Positions 33,496-43,825 of a stretch of 64,000 nucleotides of DNA are shown piece after piece. The notes beneath the pieces are model-generated. The model saw nothing but the letters and a program-made list of their open reading frames with translations, did no database searches and was not told where the DNA came from. The stretch's first letter is position 1. Every line of letters begins with the position of its first letter. The translations under genes were made by a program, and so were the position numbers. This DNA comes from Anaerohabitans sp964387285 (lineage in GTDB: Bacteria > Zhuqueibacterota > Zhuqueibacteria > Residuimicrobiales > Residuimicrobiaceae): positions 1-64,000 of the forward strand of contig CAYLWO010000009.1 in the NCBI GenBank assembly GCA_964387285.1, written 5' to 3'.

Positions 33496-36400
33496 TTGAA
33501 GTTATATCGCAAGACAGTATGGGGCTTGTTTGCGCTGTTATTTTTGACCAGCGTTGCTTCAGCGCAAAAAGTATGGAAGATCATGCCGGTCGGCAACTCG
33601 ATCACGGCCGGTGTCGGCAGCGGCAACAGTTATGGATTTCGCGACGATCTGGCGAACAAACTGACCGGTGCAGGCATCAGTTATGAATTTGTCGGACCGG
33701 ACGGTACGCCATACAACGGTCACTTTTTATCCGGAGCCAAAGTCGAGGATTTTTTGCCCGGCGGCCCTAAAGACATCACCGTTTCACTCACCACCTATCA
33801 GCCGAATATCCTATTGCTTCACCTCGGCACCAACAACCTGACCCATACGGTCGCGCCCTATTCCAATAATCGCGGCATAACCTATGAAAGCAACGGCTCC
33901 GGCTATTTAGCTACCTTACTGCGTTATCTGGCCCAGTACTCCAATGGAACGAAAGGTTCTTTTCTGGAGCGTGTCCTGGTATGCAAAATCATTCCACGTT
34001 TTGACGACAGCGTGATCAGCGCTAATGTAGATTTATATAATGCAGAAATTGAACGCATGTTCTTTGAAAATCCTCCGTTTGCAAAAATGACCATCGTGGA
34101 TATGAACAGCATTATGTCGAAATCCGATTACTCGGATACGCGCCATCCCAATGATTCCGGATATTTAAAAATGGCGTCCGAATATGCGAATGTGCTCAAT
34201 GGCGTGGTGCGCACCGACGCCACAGCGCCGGGCGCAGTCGGCAATCTGGTCATTCAGCCGCTGGACGCGCAAACAGCCGGGTTGAGCTGGACCGCCTCAG
34301 GAGACGATGCCTCCAGCGGCCGCGCCAACCTGTATGAATTACGTTACGCCACATATCAACTGACCGATAAAAATTTTACTCAGGGGAAACTGGTCTCTTT
34401 AAAACGTCCGGCTGTCTCTGGCAGCAAAGAGAGCAAAAGTGTGGACCATTTGGTTTCCGGACTGACCTATTATTTCGGCATTCGTGTCTATGATGAATGG
34501 AATAATCGGAGCGGCGCCAAATATTTTCCACCGGTTGCCATAGAGGGCACAGCCGGGTACCGCTATTGCGACGATTTCAGCGATGCCACCTTGCCGGATT
34601 GGTCGGTGAATCCCTACTTTGAAGTGAATATTGTCGAACAGGACCTGGGCTTAAAATCAGGTACGCCGGCTCTGTGGGAATATCTGGCCGCCTTTTCCGC
34701 CGCTCGCTATAACAGCACTGCCAAATCGGTTAAAACAACCATGACCTGGTCGCGTCTGGCTGACAAAAACGGCATGTTCGCCAGCGGCATCGCCATGATG
34801 TTGGACAGCCCGAGCTATACCGCCAATGGCTATATGGTTCGATTGCGCAACGGCGTAATTTATCTCAACGAAATTCGCGCAGGCGTCTTACAGTCCTCTG
34901 AAATCCAACGTTACACCAGCACGGCTGCCAATATAACGCCGACGCCGGGCGACTCTTTGGTTGTGCGCTATTTTCCCGGCGGCCTTTACGGTCATACGTT
35001 TGACGTCTATTTGAACAAAACGTACGTCGGTCAGCTGTACGATAAGAATAAAGTCCAGGGCAATGCCGATCATCTCTATTCAGGCGTCATGTTGTACGGC
35101 GGCAACATGATGAACAGCGTTACCAATTTCTGTCTGGAAATTCCGCCGTTAGCCGCAGATTCCATGCAAACGTTTGTCGGCAATCAGCAGCGGGGGCAAA
35201 TTACACAACGACTGGCAGAACCGTTGACGGTTAAGGTAACAGATGTCAACGGCATCGCGGTGAGCGACGTACCGATCGATTTCGACGTCACTTCAGGCCA
35301 AGCTCTGCTCAGCACCGATTCTCTGTCCGCGACCTTTAACGGGAACCTTTGGATGGAAGCGGAAAAAGGAGAGTTGTCCGGGCCCTATATAAGCAGCAAC
35401 GCTATTGAAGCTTCCAAAAGCGAATTTATCTATGTGCCGCAGGACATAAATCGTGAAAAAGGCAAGGCCGCCTACTCTTTTTATAACATCAAGGCCGGCA
35501 CATTCCGACTGTGGCTGAGGGTGATGGCGCAGGATGGCAGCCACAACTCGTGCTTTTTCAGCGTGAATGGTTCCGACACGCTGCAATTCGATTTCAGCGG
35601 CAATTTTGGCGCCTATGCCTGGTACCCGTACAACAGTCGTTCCTTTTCTTTGCCGCAGGGCTTTATTAATTTTGCCATAAAAAATCGCGAGTCCAACACA
35701 CGCATCGATAAAATTTTGCTTACCAATAATTCGTCCTACATCCCCAGCGGCCCGGGTGAAACGACGCAAAGATTTTCCAATCTGACGGACGAAGGCGGTC
35801 TGGCTTATACTTTTCTTACTTTTACCACTGCGGCCGGCGCCGTTCAAGTAAAAGCCACAGCTGCGAATATACCGAATGGGTCTCCGCAGACTTTTAACAT
35901 TTATGCCGACGCGTTAGATCCGCAAACCATGATTTACGCATCGGAAAGGGTCTTGTCCGATACAGTCGGGCAGTCCATGAGCGCCCCGTTCAGCGTGCGC
36001 ATGCAGGACAAGTACAGCAACAATTGCGTCGGCATAGCCGTTGATTTTACGGTAACCGATGGAGACGGCATGTTCGGCGGACAAAATACCATTCGCGTTA
36101 CCTCCGACAACAACGGCGTTGCCTCTGCTTATCTGACGCTCGGCTATAAATCAACCGGATCAAAAATAAAAGCCCAGTTAGTCGATTTCCCCGGAATTCC
36201 ATCACTGACTTTTGAAGCGATTCCGGACAAAGAGGGCGTGCCTATTGAAATAGTGGCAATCAAAGGAAAGGGTCAAAAAGGTACGGTGCATGCACCGCTC
36301 GCCGACTCTTTGATTGTCCAGGTTTTGGATCGCAACAGCAGGCCGGTTTACAAATATCCGGTGCCGTTTAAAATCACCAAAGGCAACGGCTCTTTTAACG

Positions 36401-39400
36401 GCCTGGGCAAATCTTTTACGGATTCTACAAATATTTATGGAAAAGCGCATGCCCGCTTTGTCCTCGGTGATACCGCAGGTACGGCTAACAATCAAGTTAC
36501 GATCGATGTTGCGTTGAATGGCGCTCCCATTATCTTTACAGCTGACGCCTTACCGGACATTCCAGCCGCTTTTACCATTCAGGCGGGAAATTCACAGGTT
36601 TGGTATGCAGGTGAGACTTTTCCCACGCCACTTACCGTTAAACTGGCTGATCGATACGGCAACGGACGCAAAGGTTTTGGAGTCAAGTTTACTTTGTTGC
36701 CGGAAACAGGCAACGGCAATTTCTCCGGCCAGGACACCATTACCGTCGCTACCGACAGCCTGGGTCTGGCCGGCGTATATTACAATGCCGGCAACATCGA
36801 AGGCATCAATCAAGTGCGTGCAGAGGTCGCCTCTTCGCTGAACATCCCGGCGGTTTTGTTTTCCAGCCTGACGGTGCAGCCGCCAAAACCAAATCGCATT
36901 CTTGAAGTCAGCGGCAATTATCAGGATGGCGTGGTCAACACGACATTGAATCAACCTTTCAAGGTCAAAGTCATCGATCCTTTCGGCCAGACCAAAGCCA
37001 ATGTCAAGCTGCTTGCCCGCGTCACCGCCGGCGGCGGTAAGGTTAACGATCTGGATTCTGTGTTGATCGTCACCGATGAAAACGGTCTCGCCCAGGTTAC
37101 GTTGCGCACGGGTACGCAAAGCGGTTATAACAACCAAATCGTGCGCATTCGCAGTGTGGATTATAATTTGCAGCCGGTGGAATTTTATGCCACTGCGGTG
37201 GCTGGGAAAGCGCATCAAATGGCTGCGGTGAGCGATCTTTATTTTTCAGAAAAGGCAGAAGCCCTGGCGCCGCTGCAAATCATTATCAAGGATGAATTCG
37301 GCAACCCCAAAGCAGGACAAGCGGTCGCTTTTTCAATCACAGAAGGCAACGGCAGCTTTGATCAGAACCAGACGCAGATACAATCGACCACCGGGCAAAG
37401 CGGCGTTGCAGTCGCCAACTACCATATGGGCACCAGCACGTCCATCAGTAATGTTATTATCGCTGAATCCGTCAACTCGGACGGCGTTCCCTTGTTGGCA
37501 AGTCCGCTTACGTTTGTCGGCACTGTGATCGCCGGTGCGCCCGGACAGATGGTCGCTGTGCTGGATGGCGATTACAGCGGCCCGGTCCTTTCCCTGCTGT
37601 CCAAGCCGTTCGTCGCGCAAGTGCGCGATGTCTATGGCAATCCGGTACAACACGGCGTCATCGTTAATTTCAAGGTGACCGCCGGCGGCGGCGCATTCGG
37701 AACCGATCAGGAAATCGATATGGCCACGGATGAAAATGGTCAGGCTCAGGCCTATCTGCGGCTCGGACCCGTTGCCGGAATGAACAACAATCGCGTCACC
37801 GCAACAGTCCGAGATTATGCCCAAATCAGCCAGGTGAATTTCAGCGCTTCAGCACTGGCCGATGCGCCTGATCAAATCGTGCTCAGCAGCGACAGCGTTT
37901 TCTCCGGCAAAGTAAAAGCGGAATTCAATCCCGCGGTGCAGGTGACTGATCTGCGCGGAAATCCCATAAATAATTTCCCCGTGCTCTTTAAAGTGATGGC
38001 CGGCGGCGGCAAGCTGAAAGGCGTCACCTCAGGCCAATGGCAGGACACTGTGCGCGTTCTGACGGATCTGGATGGCCGGGCCGCGGCACGCTGGCAATTC
38101 GGCGTCAAACCGGACAGCAACCTGGTTTATGCCTTTGGGCTTTATGAAGGAAATCAATTGACCAACTCGCCCATCATATTCCGCGGCTGGGCCACGCCGG
38201 AAGAGGCGCAATACCTGGTGCGGGTTTCCGCCTTAACCGACACCGGCGTGGTAAATAATCCCGTAACCCGTCCGCTTCAGGTTCGGGTCACAGATAGAAA
38301 CGGCAATCTCGTGCCCAATCATCCGGTGCTGTTCGAGGTGATCTATCCGAGTGTTAACGAGGGCCAGGGGAAATTGTATACGCAAACGGATATGAGCGAC
38401 ACCAGCGGTCAAAAAACGCTCTCCACCGACAGCAAGGGTCTTGTTCAGGTTTATTTCTTGTTAAGCAAACGACCAGGACCCAATTACATCAAAGCGACTT
38501 CGCGTTTCAGCAACAGCACGCAAGCACTTTTCGGTTCACCGATCAACTTTCATATTGAAGGAATGTCCAGCCCGGCGAAAAAATTGCTGCTGTTAACCGC
38601 TTCGACTCTAACCGGCTCGGTGCAATCCACGCATCGAGTGAGTGCAAAGGCTGTGGATGTCCTCGGCGGACCGGTCATGGGGCATCCGGTGCAATTCAAA
38701 ACTCTTGATGAAAACAGCACTCTGAACGGCAGCACCAACCGCTGGGTTGCCGTGAACACCGGTAACGACGGCGTCGCTTCGGTAGACTGGACTTTAGGCA
38801 AGCAGTCCGGCGCCAATAAAAATTCTCTGGAAATAAGTTCGCCGCCTCTGGAAAATTCACCTTTCACAATCAAAGCAAACGTGACAGCCGGTCCGGCCTC
38901 CGCCAGGCACAGCCAAGTCGTCACGATCGCAGACTCGGTGGCTGCCAATAATCTTGCTCAGGCACAAGTGCAGGTAACAGTGATGGATAGCCTGAAAAAT
39001 GCCATTTCCGGCGCGTCTGTGACCTGGTTGACCAATGATCAGGGGTTGCAGTTCAATCAGACCAATTCGACAACCGGCAGCGATGGTCGTGCCGTTGTGT
39101 TCGTCCGTTCGACCATCAGCGGCAAAAAATCCATTTCCTGTCGTATTAACAGTCAAATCCCGTTTACGCTTTGCTGTGCACCTGTGACCTTCATGCCCGG
39201 CGCTGTGGCCAAGTTGCTGGTCTATCACGGCGACGGGATGATCGGTAACGTCGGTACTGCTTTGCACGATTCTTTAGCGGTGCGGGTTCTGGACGCCAAT
39301 AATAATCCGATTCCCAACAGTACGGTGTTGTTCACCGTGCAATCAGGCGGCGGATTTTTCCTAGAGTCCATGCTCATCACACAAACCGATGTGACGGACG

Positions 39401-41580
39401 CCAATGGCGTCAGCCGCGTCTTTTTGGTGCTGGGTAAACAGATCAATCTGGACAATGTCGTGCTGGCCAGTATCGGCAATTTGCAAACAATCATCACGTG
39501 TAAAACAAGATCAGCAAGCGCGGCCTATATCTATAAACATCAGGAAAAATCTTTACAGGGCGCTGTCGGCGAACTGTTGGCCGATCCTTTGCTGGTGCGC
39601 GTTGAGGACAGCAGCGCGAATCCGGTTTGGAACGCAACCGTTACCTTTACCCCCAGCGATTCCGACGGCGTTATCACCTCGACCAATCCGGTCAAAACCG
39701 ATTATCTTGGTTTGGCGCAGGTGCGCTATCAACTCGGTCATAAGGCGGGGGATCGCTTTGTCACGGCTCGCTGCACCGGTGCACAGAACTCGGCTACGTT
39801 TATGGTTCGGGCGGTAGGAAAAAATCCCGCGCAAATGATTTTATTGTCCGGCAACAACCAGCAGGCCAAAGCCGGTCAACAATTGGCGCAGCCGTTTAAA
39901 GTGCAGGTGCGCGATGAATACGGCAATGGCGTTGCCAACAGTCCGATTATATTTAAACTGGTTGAAGGCAAGGGCGCGACCATTGTCGGTCCGGATACGG
40001 TGGTGACCGACCTGCAAGGCTTGGGTCAGTGCCAGGTGTTGCTGGGCGCCAAGACCGGCGACTATGCATTTTTAGCGACTTGCCCCTCTTTAGCAGGGCA
40101 GGCGCTGTTATTTCAATGCCATGCTTTGCCGGATGTGGCCTATAAACTTGACCGACCGGCAGGAACGCTGTCTCATGACAACCAACAGATGACGATCGGC
40201 CGCGAATTGTTGTTGCCCATTGTGGCGGCTGTTCAGGATAAATATAATAATCCGGTCAAAAACGAACTGGTGCAATTCACGGTTGTGGAAAACGACGGCT
40301 ATTTCATCAATCCCAAAGCGATGTCGGATGATTCGGGCCGCGTATACGGCCGCTGGGTGTTGGGCAAAAAAGCGGGCGTGAACAAAGCCATGGCGTATCG
40401 GCTGGGATTGTACAACAGCCCCATCGCCTTTACCGCAACCGGCGTACTCAACAACTTTCCTGAATTTTACGATCTGCCGGCGTATCAACAAACATTGGAA
40501 TACAACCAGCTGCTCAGTTTTACCGTCAAGGCCAGGGATGCGGACGATGATCCTTTGCATTACAGTCTGAAAATCAAACCCAATCCAACCAATGCCGTGT
40601 TTGATTCTTCAGGCAGCCGGCTCTTTTACTGGACGCCCACGGTTCGGCAAAAAGGGACCTGGAAATTTCATTTGAGCGTCCAGGATAATAAAGGCGGATT
40701 CGATATTGATTCGTTGCTGGTCAAAGTGACGGGAGATTCAGCGCCGGTGATCACCAGTTTGTATCCGGCCTGCGGAGTGCCCCTGAGCCTGACCAAACCG
40801 GATAGCACGGTGTTCACCTGTGCGGCCGTGGATTATGACGGCGATCCGTTGACGTTCCGCTGGTTCGTCAACGGTATTGCCTTCGAAGGCGCCCGCTTTG
40901 TATTCCGCAGCACGCAGTATCCGAAAGGCAGTCTGCGCATCTGGGCGGAGGTTAGCGACGGCATAAAAACGACCAAGTCCTGTGAATGGACCATGCTGGT
41001 GACGCAAGTGCAGCTCAATTTATTCCAGGCACAGTCCGAACCATTCAGCGGCGTTCATCTAAACTGGCAGACAGCGGCCGAGAATAACAATCTCGGTTTT
41101 GACGTGTTACGCAGCATCAACGAGCACAGCGGTTATCAGCGACTTTCCGACAAACTGATCGCCTGCCGTTCAGACGGCGCTTATAATTTTGTCGACAGCA
41201 GCGCCGTGGCCGGCATCACCTATTATTACAAACTGCTGGATCTCGATTTGAACGGAATCCGCACCGAACACGGACCGGTCTGCGTCTCGATGGCTGTGCC
41301 GAATGCATTTGCGGTCATGCAGAACTATCCCAATCCGTTCAATCCGGAAACACGCATCCGTTTTCAACTGCCGGCTGCCGCACGCACGCGCATTGCCATA
41401 TTCAACACTTTGGGGCAACTGGTCAGACAGCTGACCGATACAACCTTGCCGGCCGGATATCATGAATTCAAATGGGACGGCAAGGACGAGCAGGGCTTGC
41501 GGACCAGTTCCGGCGTTTATTACTATCGCGTTGAAGCCGGCGTTCATCGTTCCATTAAAAAGATGGTGATGTTGAAATAG
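33496..41580 (+). CDS. giant secreted SGNH hydrolase with 15 Big_1-like repeats and C-terminal sorting domain
   Basis: 2694 residues. Signal peptide (to SVASA, residue 23). SGNH/GDSL esterase domain, about 25-240 (Ser in PVGNSITAG, GTNNL, and SDTRHPND with Asp/His). FnIII-like segment, about 240-355. LamG/concanavalin-like segment, about 357-555. Then about 15 Ig-like Big_1 repeats, 556-2315, each of about 108 residues with a motif such as V-x-D-x-x-G-N-x-x-x-x-x-x-V-x-F. The first repeat is interrupted by a CBM6/malectin-like insert, about 615-753 (WMEAEKG...FFSVNGSD). A cadherin-like stretch (2322-2413) and FnIII-like part (2507-2596) lead to the sorting domain (NYPNPFNPETRIRFQL, 2600-2694). 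Start TTG with GGAGGA upstream. Likely a surface or secreted polysaccharide-acting esterase. Confidence 0.88.
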   Translation: MKLYRKTVWGLFALLFLTSVASAQKVWKIMPVGNSITAGVGSGNSYGFRDDLANKLTGAGISYEFVGPDGTPYNGHFLSGAKVEDFLPGGPKDITVSLTTYQPNILLLHLGTNNLTHTVAPYSNNRGITYESNGSGYLATLLRYLAQYSNGTKGSFLERVLVCKIIPRFDDSVISANVDLYNAEIERMFFENPPFAKMTIVDMNSIMSKSDYSDTRHPNDSGYLKMASEYANVLNGVVRTDATAPGAVGNLVIQPLDAQTAGLSWTASGDDASSGRANLYELRYATYQLTDKNFTQGKLVSLKRPAVSGSKESKSVDHLVSGLTYYFGIRVYDEWNNRSGAKYFPPVAIEGTAGYRYCDDFSDATLPDWSVNPYFEVNIVEQDLGLKSGTPALWEYLAAFSAARYNSTAKSVKTTMTWSRLADKNGMFASGIAMMLDSPSYTANGYMVRLRNGVIYLNEIRAGVLQSSEIQRYTSTAANITPTPGDSLVVRYFPGGLYGHTFDVYLNKTYVGQLYDKNKVQGNADHLYSGVMLYGGNMMNSVTNFCLEIPPLAADSMQTFVGNQQRGQITQRLAEPLTVKVTDVNGIAVSDVPIDFDVTSGQALLSTDSLSATFNGNLWMEAEKGELSGPYISSNAIEASKSEFIYVPQDINREKGKAAYSFYNIKAGTFRLWLRVMAQDGSHNSCFFSVNGSDTLQFDFSGNFGAYAWYPYNSRSFSLPQGFINFAIKNRESNTRIDKILLTNNSSYIPSGPGETTQRFSNLTDEGGLAYTFLTFTTAAGAVQVKATAANIPNGSPQTFNIYADALDPQTMIYASERVLSDTVGQSMSAPFSVRMQDKYSNNCVGIAVDFTVTDGDGMFGGQNTIRVTSDNNGVASAYLTLGYKSTGSKIKAQLVDFPGIPSLTFEAIPDKEGVPIEIVAIKGKGQKGTVHAPLADSLIVQVLDRNSRPVYKYPVPFKITKGNGSFNGLGKSFTDSTNIYGKAHARFVLGDTAGTANNQVTIDVALNGAPIIFTADALPDIPAAFTIQAGNSQVWYAGETFPTPLTVKLADRYGNGRKGFGVKFTLLPETGNGNFSGQDTITVATDSLGLAGVYYNAGNIEGINQVRAEVASSLNIPAVLFSSLTVQPPKPNRILEVSGNYQDGVVNTTLNQPFKVKVIDPFGQTKANVKLLARVTAGGGKVNDLDSVLIVTDENGLAQVTLRTGTQSGYNNQIVRIRSVDYNLQPVEFYATAVAGKAHQMAAVSDLYFSEKAEALAPLQIIIKDEFGNPKAGQAVAFSITEGNGSFDQNQTQIQSTTGQSGVAVANYHMGTSTSISNVIIAESVNSDGVPLLASPLTFVGTVIAGAPGQMVAVLDGDYSGPVLSLLSKPFVAQVRDVYGNPVQHGVIVNFKVTAGGGAFGTDQEIDMATDENGQAQAYLRLGPVAGMNNNRVTATVRDYAQISQVNFSASALADAPDQIVLSSDSVFSGKVKAEFNPAVQVTDLRGNPINNFPVLFKVMAGGGKLKGVTSGQWQDTVRVLTDLDGRAAARWQFGVKPDSNLVYAFGLYEGNQLTNSPIIFRGWATPEEAQYLVRVSALTDTGVVNNPVTRPLQVRVTDRNGNLVPNHPVLFEVIYPSVNEGQGKLYTQTDMSDTSGQKTLSTDSKGLVQVYFLLSKRPGPNYIKATSRFSNSTQALFGSPINFHIEGMSSPAKKLLLLTASTLTGSVQSTHRVSAKAVDVLGGPVMGHPVQFKTLDENSTLNGSTNRWVAVNTGNDGVASVDWTLGKQSGANKNSLEISSPPLENSPFTIKANVTAGPASARHSQVVTIADSVAANNLAQAQVQVTVMDSLKNAISGASVTWLTNDQGLQFNQTNSTTGSDGRAVVFVRSTISGKKSISCRINSQIPFTLCCAPVTFMPGAVAKLLVYHGDGMIGNVGTALHDSLAVRVLDANNNPIPNSTVLFTVQSGGGFFLESMLITQTDVTDANGVSRVFLVLGKQINLDNVVLASIGNLQTIITCKTRSASAAYIYKHQEKSLQGAVGELLADPLLVRVEDSSANPVWNATVTFTPSDSDGVITSTNPVKTDYLGLAQVRYQLGHKAGDRFVTARCTGAQNSATFMVRAVGKNPAQMILLSGNNQQAKAGQQLAQPFKVQVRDEYGNGVANSPIIFKLVEGKGATIVGPDTVVTDLQGLGQCQVLLGAKTGDYAFLATCPSLAGQALLFQCHALPDVAYKLDRPAGTLSHDNQQMTIGRELLLPIVAAVQDKYNNPVKNELVQFTVVENDGYFINPKAMSDDSGRVYGRWVLGKKAGVNKAMAYRLGLYNSPIAFTATGVLNNFPEFYDLPAYQQTLEYNQLLSFTVKARDADDDPLHYSLKIKPNPTNAVFDSSGSRLFYWTPTVRQKGTWKFHLSVQDNKGGFDIDSLLVKVTGDSAPVITSLYPACGVPLSLTKPDSTVFTCAAVDYDGDPLTFRWFVNGIAFEGARFVFRSTQYPKGSLRIWAEVSDGIKTTKSCEWTMLVTQVQLNLFQAQSEPFSGVHLNWQTAAENNNLGFDVLRSINEHSGYQRLSDKLIACRSDGAYNFVDSSAVAGITYYYKLLDLDLNGIRTEHGPVCVSMAVPNAFAVMQNYPNPFNPETRIRFQLPAAARTRIAIFNTLGQLVRQLTDTTLPAGYHEFKWDGKDEQGLRTSSGVYYYRVEAGVHRSIKKMVMLK

Positions 41581-41652
41581 TTTTCCGCTTTATTTTTTCT
41601 GCAATAATTCCTATATTATGGTTATAAATCATTTCCAACTTGGAGATTTCTT

Positions 41653-42540
41653 TTGTCATACATGGGTCAAATTGCCGCGTTAACCGCGGCTTTTTTTTGG
41701 AGCGGCACAGCCATCATGTTCAGCGCAGCCGGCAGACGCATCGGCGCCATGTCCACCAATTTGTTGCGCATTTTACTGGGCTCGTTGTTGCTTTGTACTA
41801 CGCTTTGGCTGACAAGCGGCCGTTTTTATCCTCTGCAGGCAACAGCCGAGCAAATGAAATGGCTGGCGCTCAGCGGAGTGGTCGGCTTGTCCATAGGCGA
41901 CGGCGCCTTGTTCGTATGCATGGTGATCCTGGGTCCGCGCATTTCCACCCTGCTTTTATCTCTGGCACCGACTATCACAACCTTGATCGCCTGGCTGTTC
42001 TTAAGTGAGAAATTGGGATTGGTCTCGTTATTGGGGATTTTGCTGACATTGGCCGGCATCTACTGGGTGGTTATGGAAGAACACAACGAGCCGGTCCATG
42101 GTTCGAAAACCCTGGGGCTCATTATGGGCATCATTGCTGCATTGGGTCAAGGAGTAGGGATCATCTTTGCGAAAAAAGCCCTGTCTACGGATATTGACGC
42201 ATTGTCCGCCACTGTTCTGCGCATGGTTCCGGCAACAGCCGTATTGTGGGCGTACGCCTTGTTGTTCGGTAAAGTGAAAGAGGTGTTTACCAAGCTGCAA
42301 GATCGGCGTGCAGGCCTGGGCCTGTTAGGCGGTTCTATATTTGGCCCGTTTCTCGGCATCTGGTTATCCATTGTTGCCGTTAAATATACGGAAGCGGGTG
42401 TAGCAGCAACGCTGCTGGCTACCGTACCGATCATGATCATACCGCTCAACTATGTGCTTTATAAAATCAAACCTTCGCCAAGAACGATGCTCGGTACGCT
42501 GATTGCCGTAGGCGGCGTCGCACTTTTGTTTTTGCGCTAG
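41653..42540 (+). CDS. EamA/DMT-family transporter
   Basis: Ten-helix drug/metabolite transporter of 295 residues made of two EamA domains: AALTAAFFWSGTAIMFSAAGRRIG in the first and LGLIMGIIAALGQGVGIIFAKKAL in the second. It ends VGGVALLFLR. Start TTG 41653 has GGAG 7 bases upstream; the ATG at 41662 is an alternative. Substrate unknown. An intrinsic-terminator-like hairpin lies inside its first 16 codons (41674-41698). Confidence 0.87.
   Translation: MSYMGQIAALTAAFFWSGTAIMFSAAGRRIGAMSTNLLRILLGSLLLCTTLWLTSGRFYPLQATAEQMKWLALSGVVGLSIGDGALFVCMVILGPRISTLLLSLAPTITTLIAWLFLSEKLGLVSLLGILLTLAGIYWVVMEEHNEPVHGSKTLGLIMGIIAALGQGVGIIFAKKALSTDIDALSATVLRMVPATAVLWAYALLFGKVKEVFTKLQDRRAGLGLLGGSIFGPFLGIWLSIVAVKYTEAGVAATLLATVPIMIIPLNYVLYKIKPSPRTMLGTLIAVGGVALLFLR
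41674..41698 (+). terminator. terminator-like hairpin inside the EamA 5' coding region
   Basis: GCCGCG-TTAAC-CGCGGC is a perfect 6-base GC stem followed by eight T residues, the form of a strong intrinsic terminator. It lies 94 bases after the stop of the giant gene and inside the coding part of EamA (codons for AALTAAFF). It could end the giant gene's transcript and attenuate EamA, or be a chance result of the encoded AALTAAFF. Confidence 0.55.
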
Positions 42541-42561
42541 TGCCCCGGCAGGCATGCGGGC

Positions 42562-43356
42562 TTATAAATTGTAGCTAATCCAATCTTCTTCCATGGCGCA
42601 AGCCGATTGCCACCATTCGTCATGTTTTCTTGTCAATTCATCCGCAGAAGGAAAAGGATAATAATAAAAATTATCCTGGTCAGCGACAAAAAAACCGTTC
42701 TTGATGGCGCGATACAACAAATCCTGCTGCAAATAACGGATGACTGTTTTAGTTGGTTTTTCCGGATGCAATTGCACCTCAACCAGACAATCGCGCAGAT
42801 GGCTGACGTCGGAATAAGGCAGATCTTCCGGATGACCCAGAAACGGGTCCGTGGCCATGCCGTTGAGTTCCAGCTCGACAAACACAAGTTTGGGTACGGA
42901 AATGGGATATCCGGGCTGTGTGACGAAACGACCAAAATCCGGTGCGTTGAAAGAGGTGGCAATGCGCGGCGTTACCGGACATAACTCCTGATATAAATGC
43001 AGCTCTTTGCGATCCTCTTTTGCATAAGGTTGTTGCGCCAGTTCCAACACAGCCCCTTCCGAAGTGACCAGATAGCAATTCATCAGAGCTGAGAGCGGCA
43101 GATGTTCCAACACCCGATAGATGGAGAGATAAACCGTGCGTTTCGGCTGTCCATCTGCATGAGGTTGACATCGCTCCTGAATATCCGACAAGGGAAAATA
43201 ATCGCTGGCGAAATTCGGATCCACCTGAAAAAATATGGCCTGTCCCCGCGTCCGTTTCTTCATACCTGTGGCGAAATAGTTGCCGAATTCAACCGGCGGC
43301 AACATGGAGGCGATGAGCGACTCGGGCATTAAAGACAAATAAAGATATTTGGACAT
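42562..43356 (-). CDS. hypothetical protein
   Basis: I do not recognise a function. The 264 residues have no signal peptide or membrane segment. The N-terminus has SLMPESLIASMLPPVEFGNYFATGMKKRTRGQAIFFQVD, and the rest is a mix of acidic and aromatic stretches (FVELELNGMATDPFLGHPEDLPYSDV, NFYYYPFPSADELTR). Similar unnamed proteins occur in other FCB genomes, as far as I recall. ATG 43356 has AAGG about 9 bases upstream and is preferred over an in-frame start at 43377. It converges with the EamA gene. Confidence 0.65.
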   Translation of the reverse strand: MSKYLYLSLMPESLIASMLPPVEFGNYFATGMKKRTRGQAIFFQVDPNFASDYFPLSDIQERCQPHADGQPKRTVYLSIYRVLEHLPLSALMNCYLVTSEGAVLELAQQPYAKEDRKELHLYQELCPVTPRIATSFNAPDFGRFVTQPGYPISVPKLVFVELELNGMATDPFLGHPEDLPYSDVSHLRDCLVEVQLHPEKPTKTVIRYLQQDLLYRAIKNGFFVADQDNFYYYPFPSADELTRKHDEWWQSACAMEEDWISYNL

Positions 43357-43825
43357 CAAGTACCTTAATATCGACATGGATGAAAATTAAAAACATAAAT
43401 TTAAGCAAAATTTGAGTAATTGACAAGTAAAAATCCTACAGTCTGAACAGGAACTGAACACGCAATACTATATACCAATCCCGGTTCATACCCTCGGCTC
43501 TCTGTTATCTGCTTGGCGTCCTCTGCGCACTCGGCGTTAAATGATTTTATTATTGGTTCCGGTCTATCCGGGTTGAGAAGTGTCATTTAAAACAAATAGA
43601 CCTGTCATGGCAAACAAAGGCGTTGTCTTTAATAAAGAGCGGGCTGTAGGTTGGAGTGAAGCAATCCCTTTATACAACAAAAGGAATGTGATTGATAATT
43701 CATTCTGATAAAAAATCTTGCGTTATACTGCAATTTTAAGTATAGTATTCTATCGAAAAATTTAATGGTTATTCAATTATATACATAGAGCCGGGGCCGC
43801 TTATCCAGAACCTGGAAAATTGCCT
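43357..43825. other. intergenic region between divergent genes
   Basis: About 470 bases without a supported gene. It includes a segment of GC-rich text (about 43485-43540, CTCGGCTCTCTGTTATCTGCTTGGCG-like) and an AT-rich part before the downstream peptidase. The short frame at 43401-43586 has no support. Confidence 0.5.
43718..43746 (+). promoter_or_regulatory. possible sigma-70-type promoter for the C10 peptidase gene
   Basis: TTGCGT, a 17-base spacer, then TATAGT, about 80 bases before ATG 43826. The -35 box is weak and the spacing is right. This is a pattern match only. Confidence 0.3.

Noticed and set aside
36592..37218. Open frame of 208 codons on the minus strand inside the giant gene
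   Set aside because: It is an antisense shadow of the Big_1 repeats; similar frames recur at other repeats and have no ribosome binding site.
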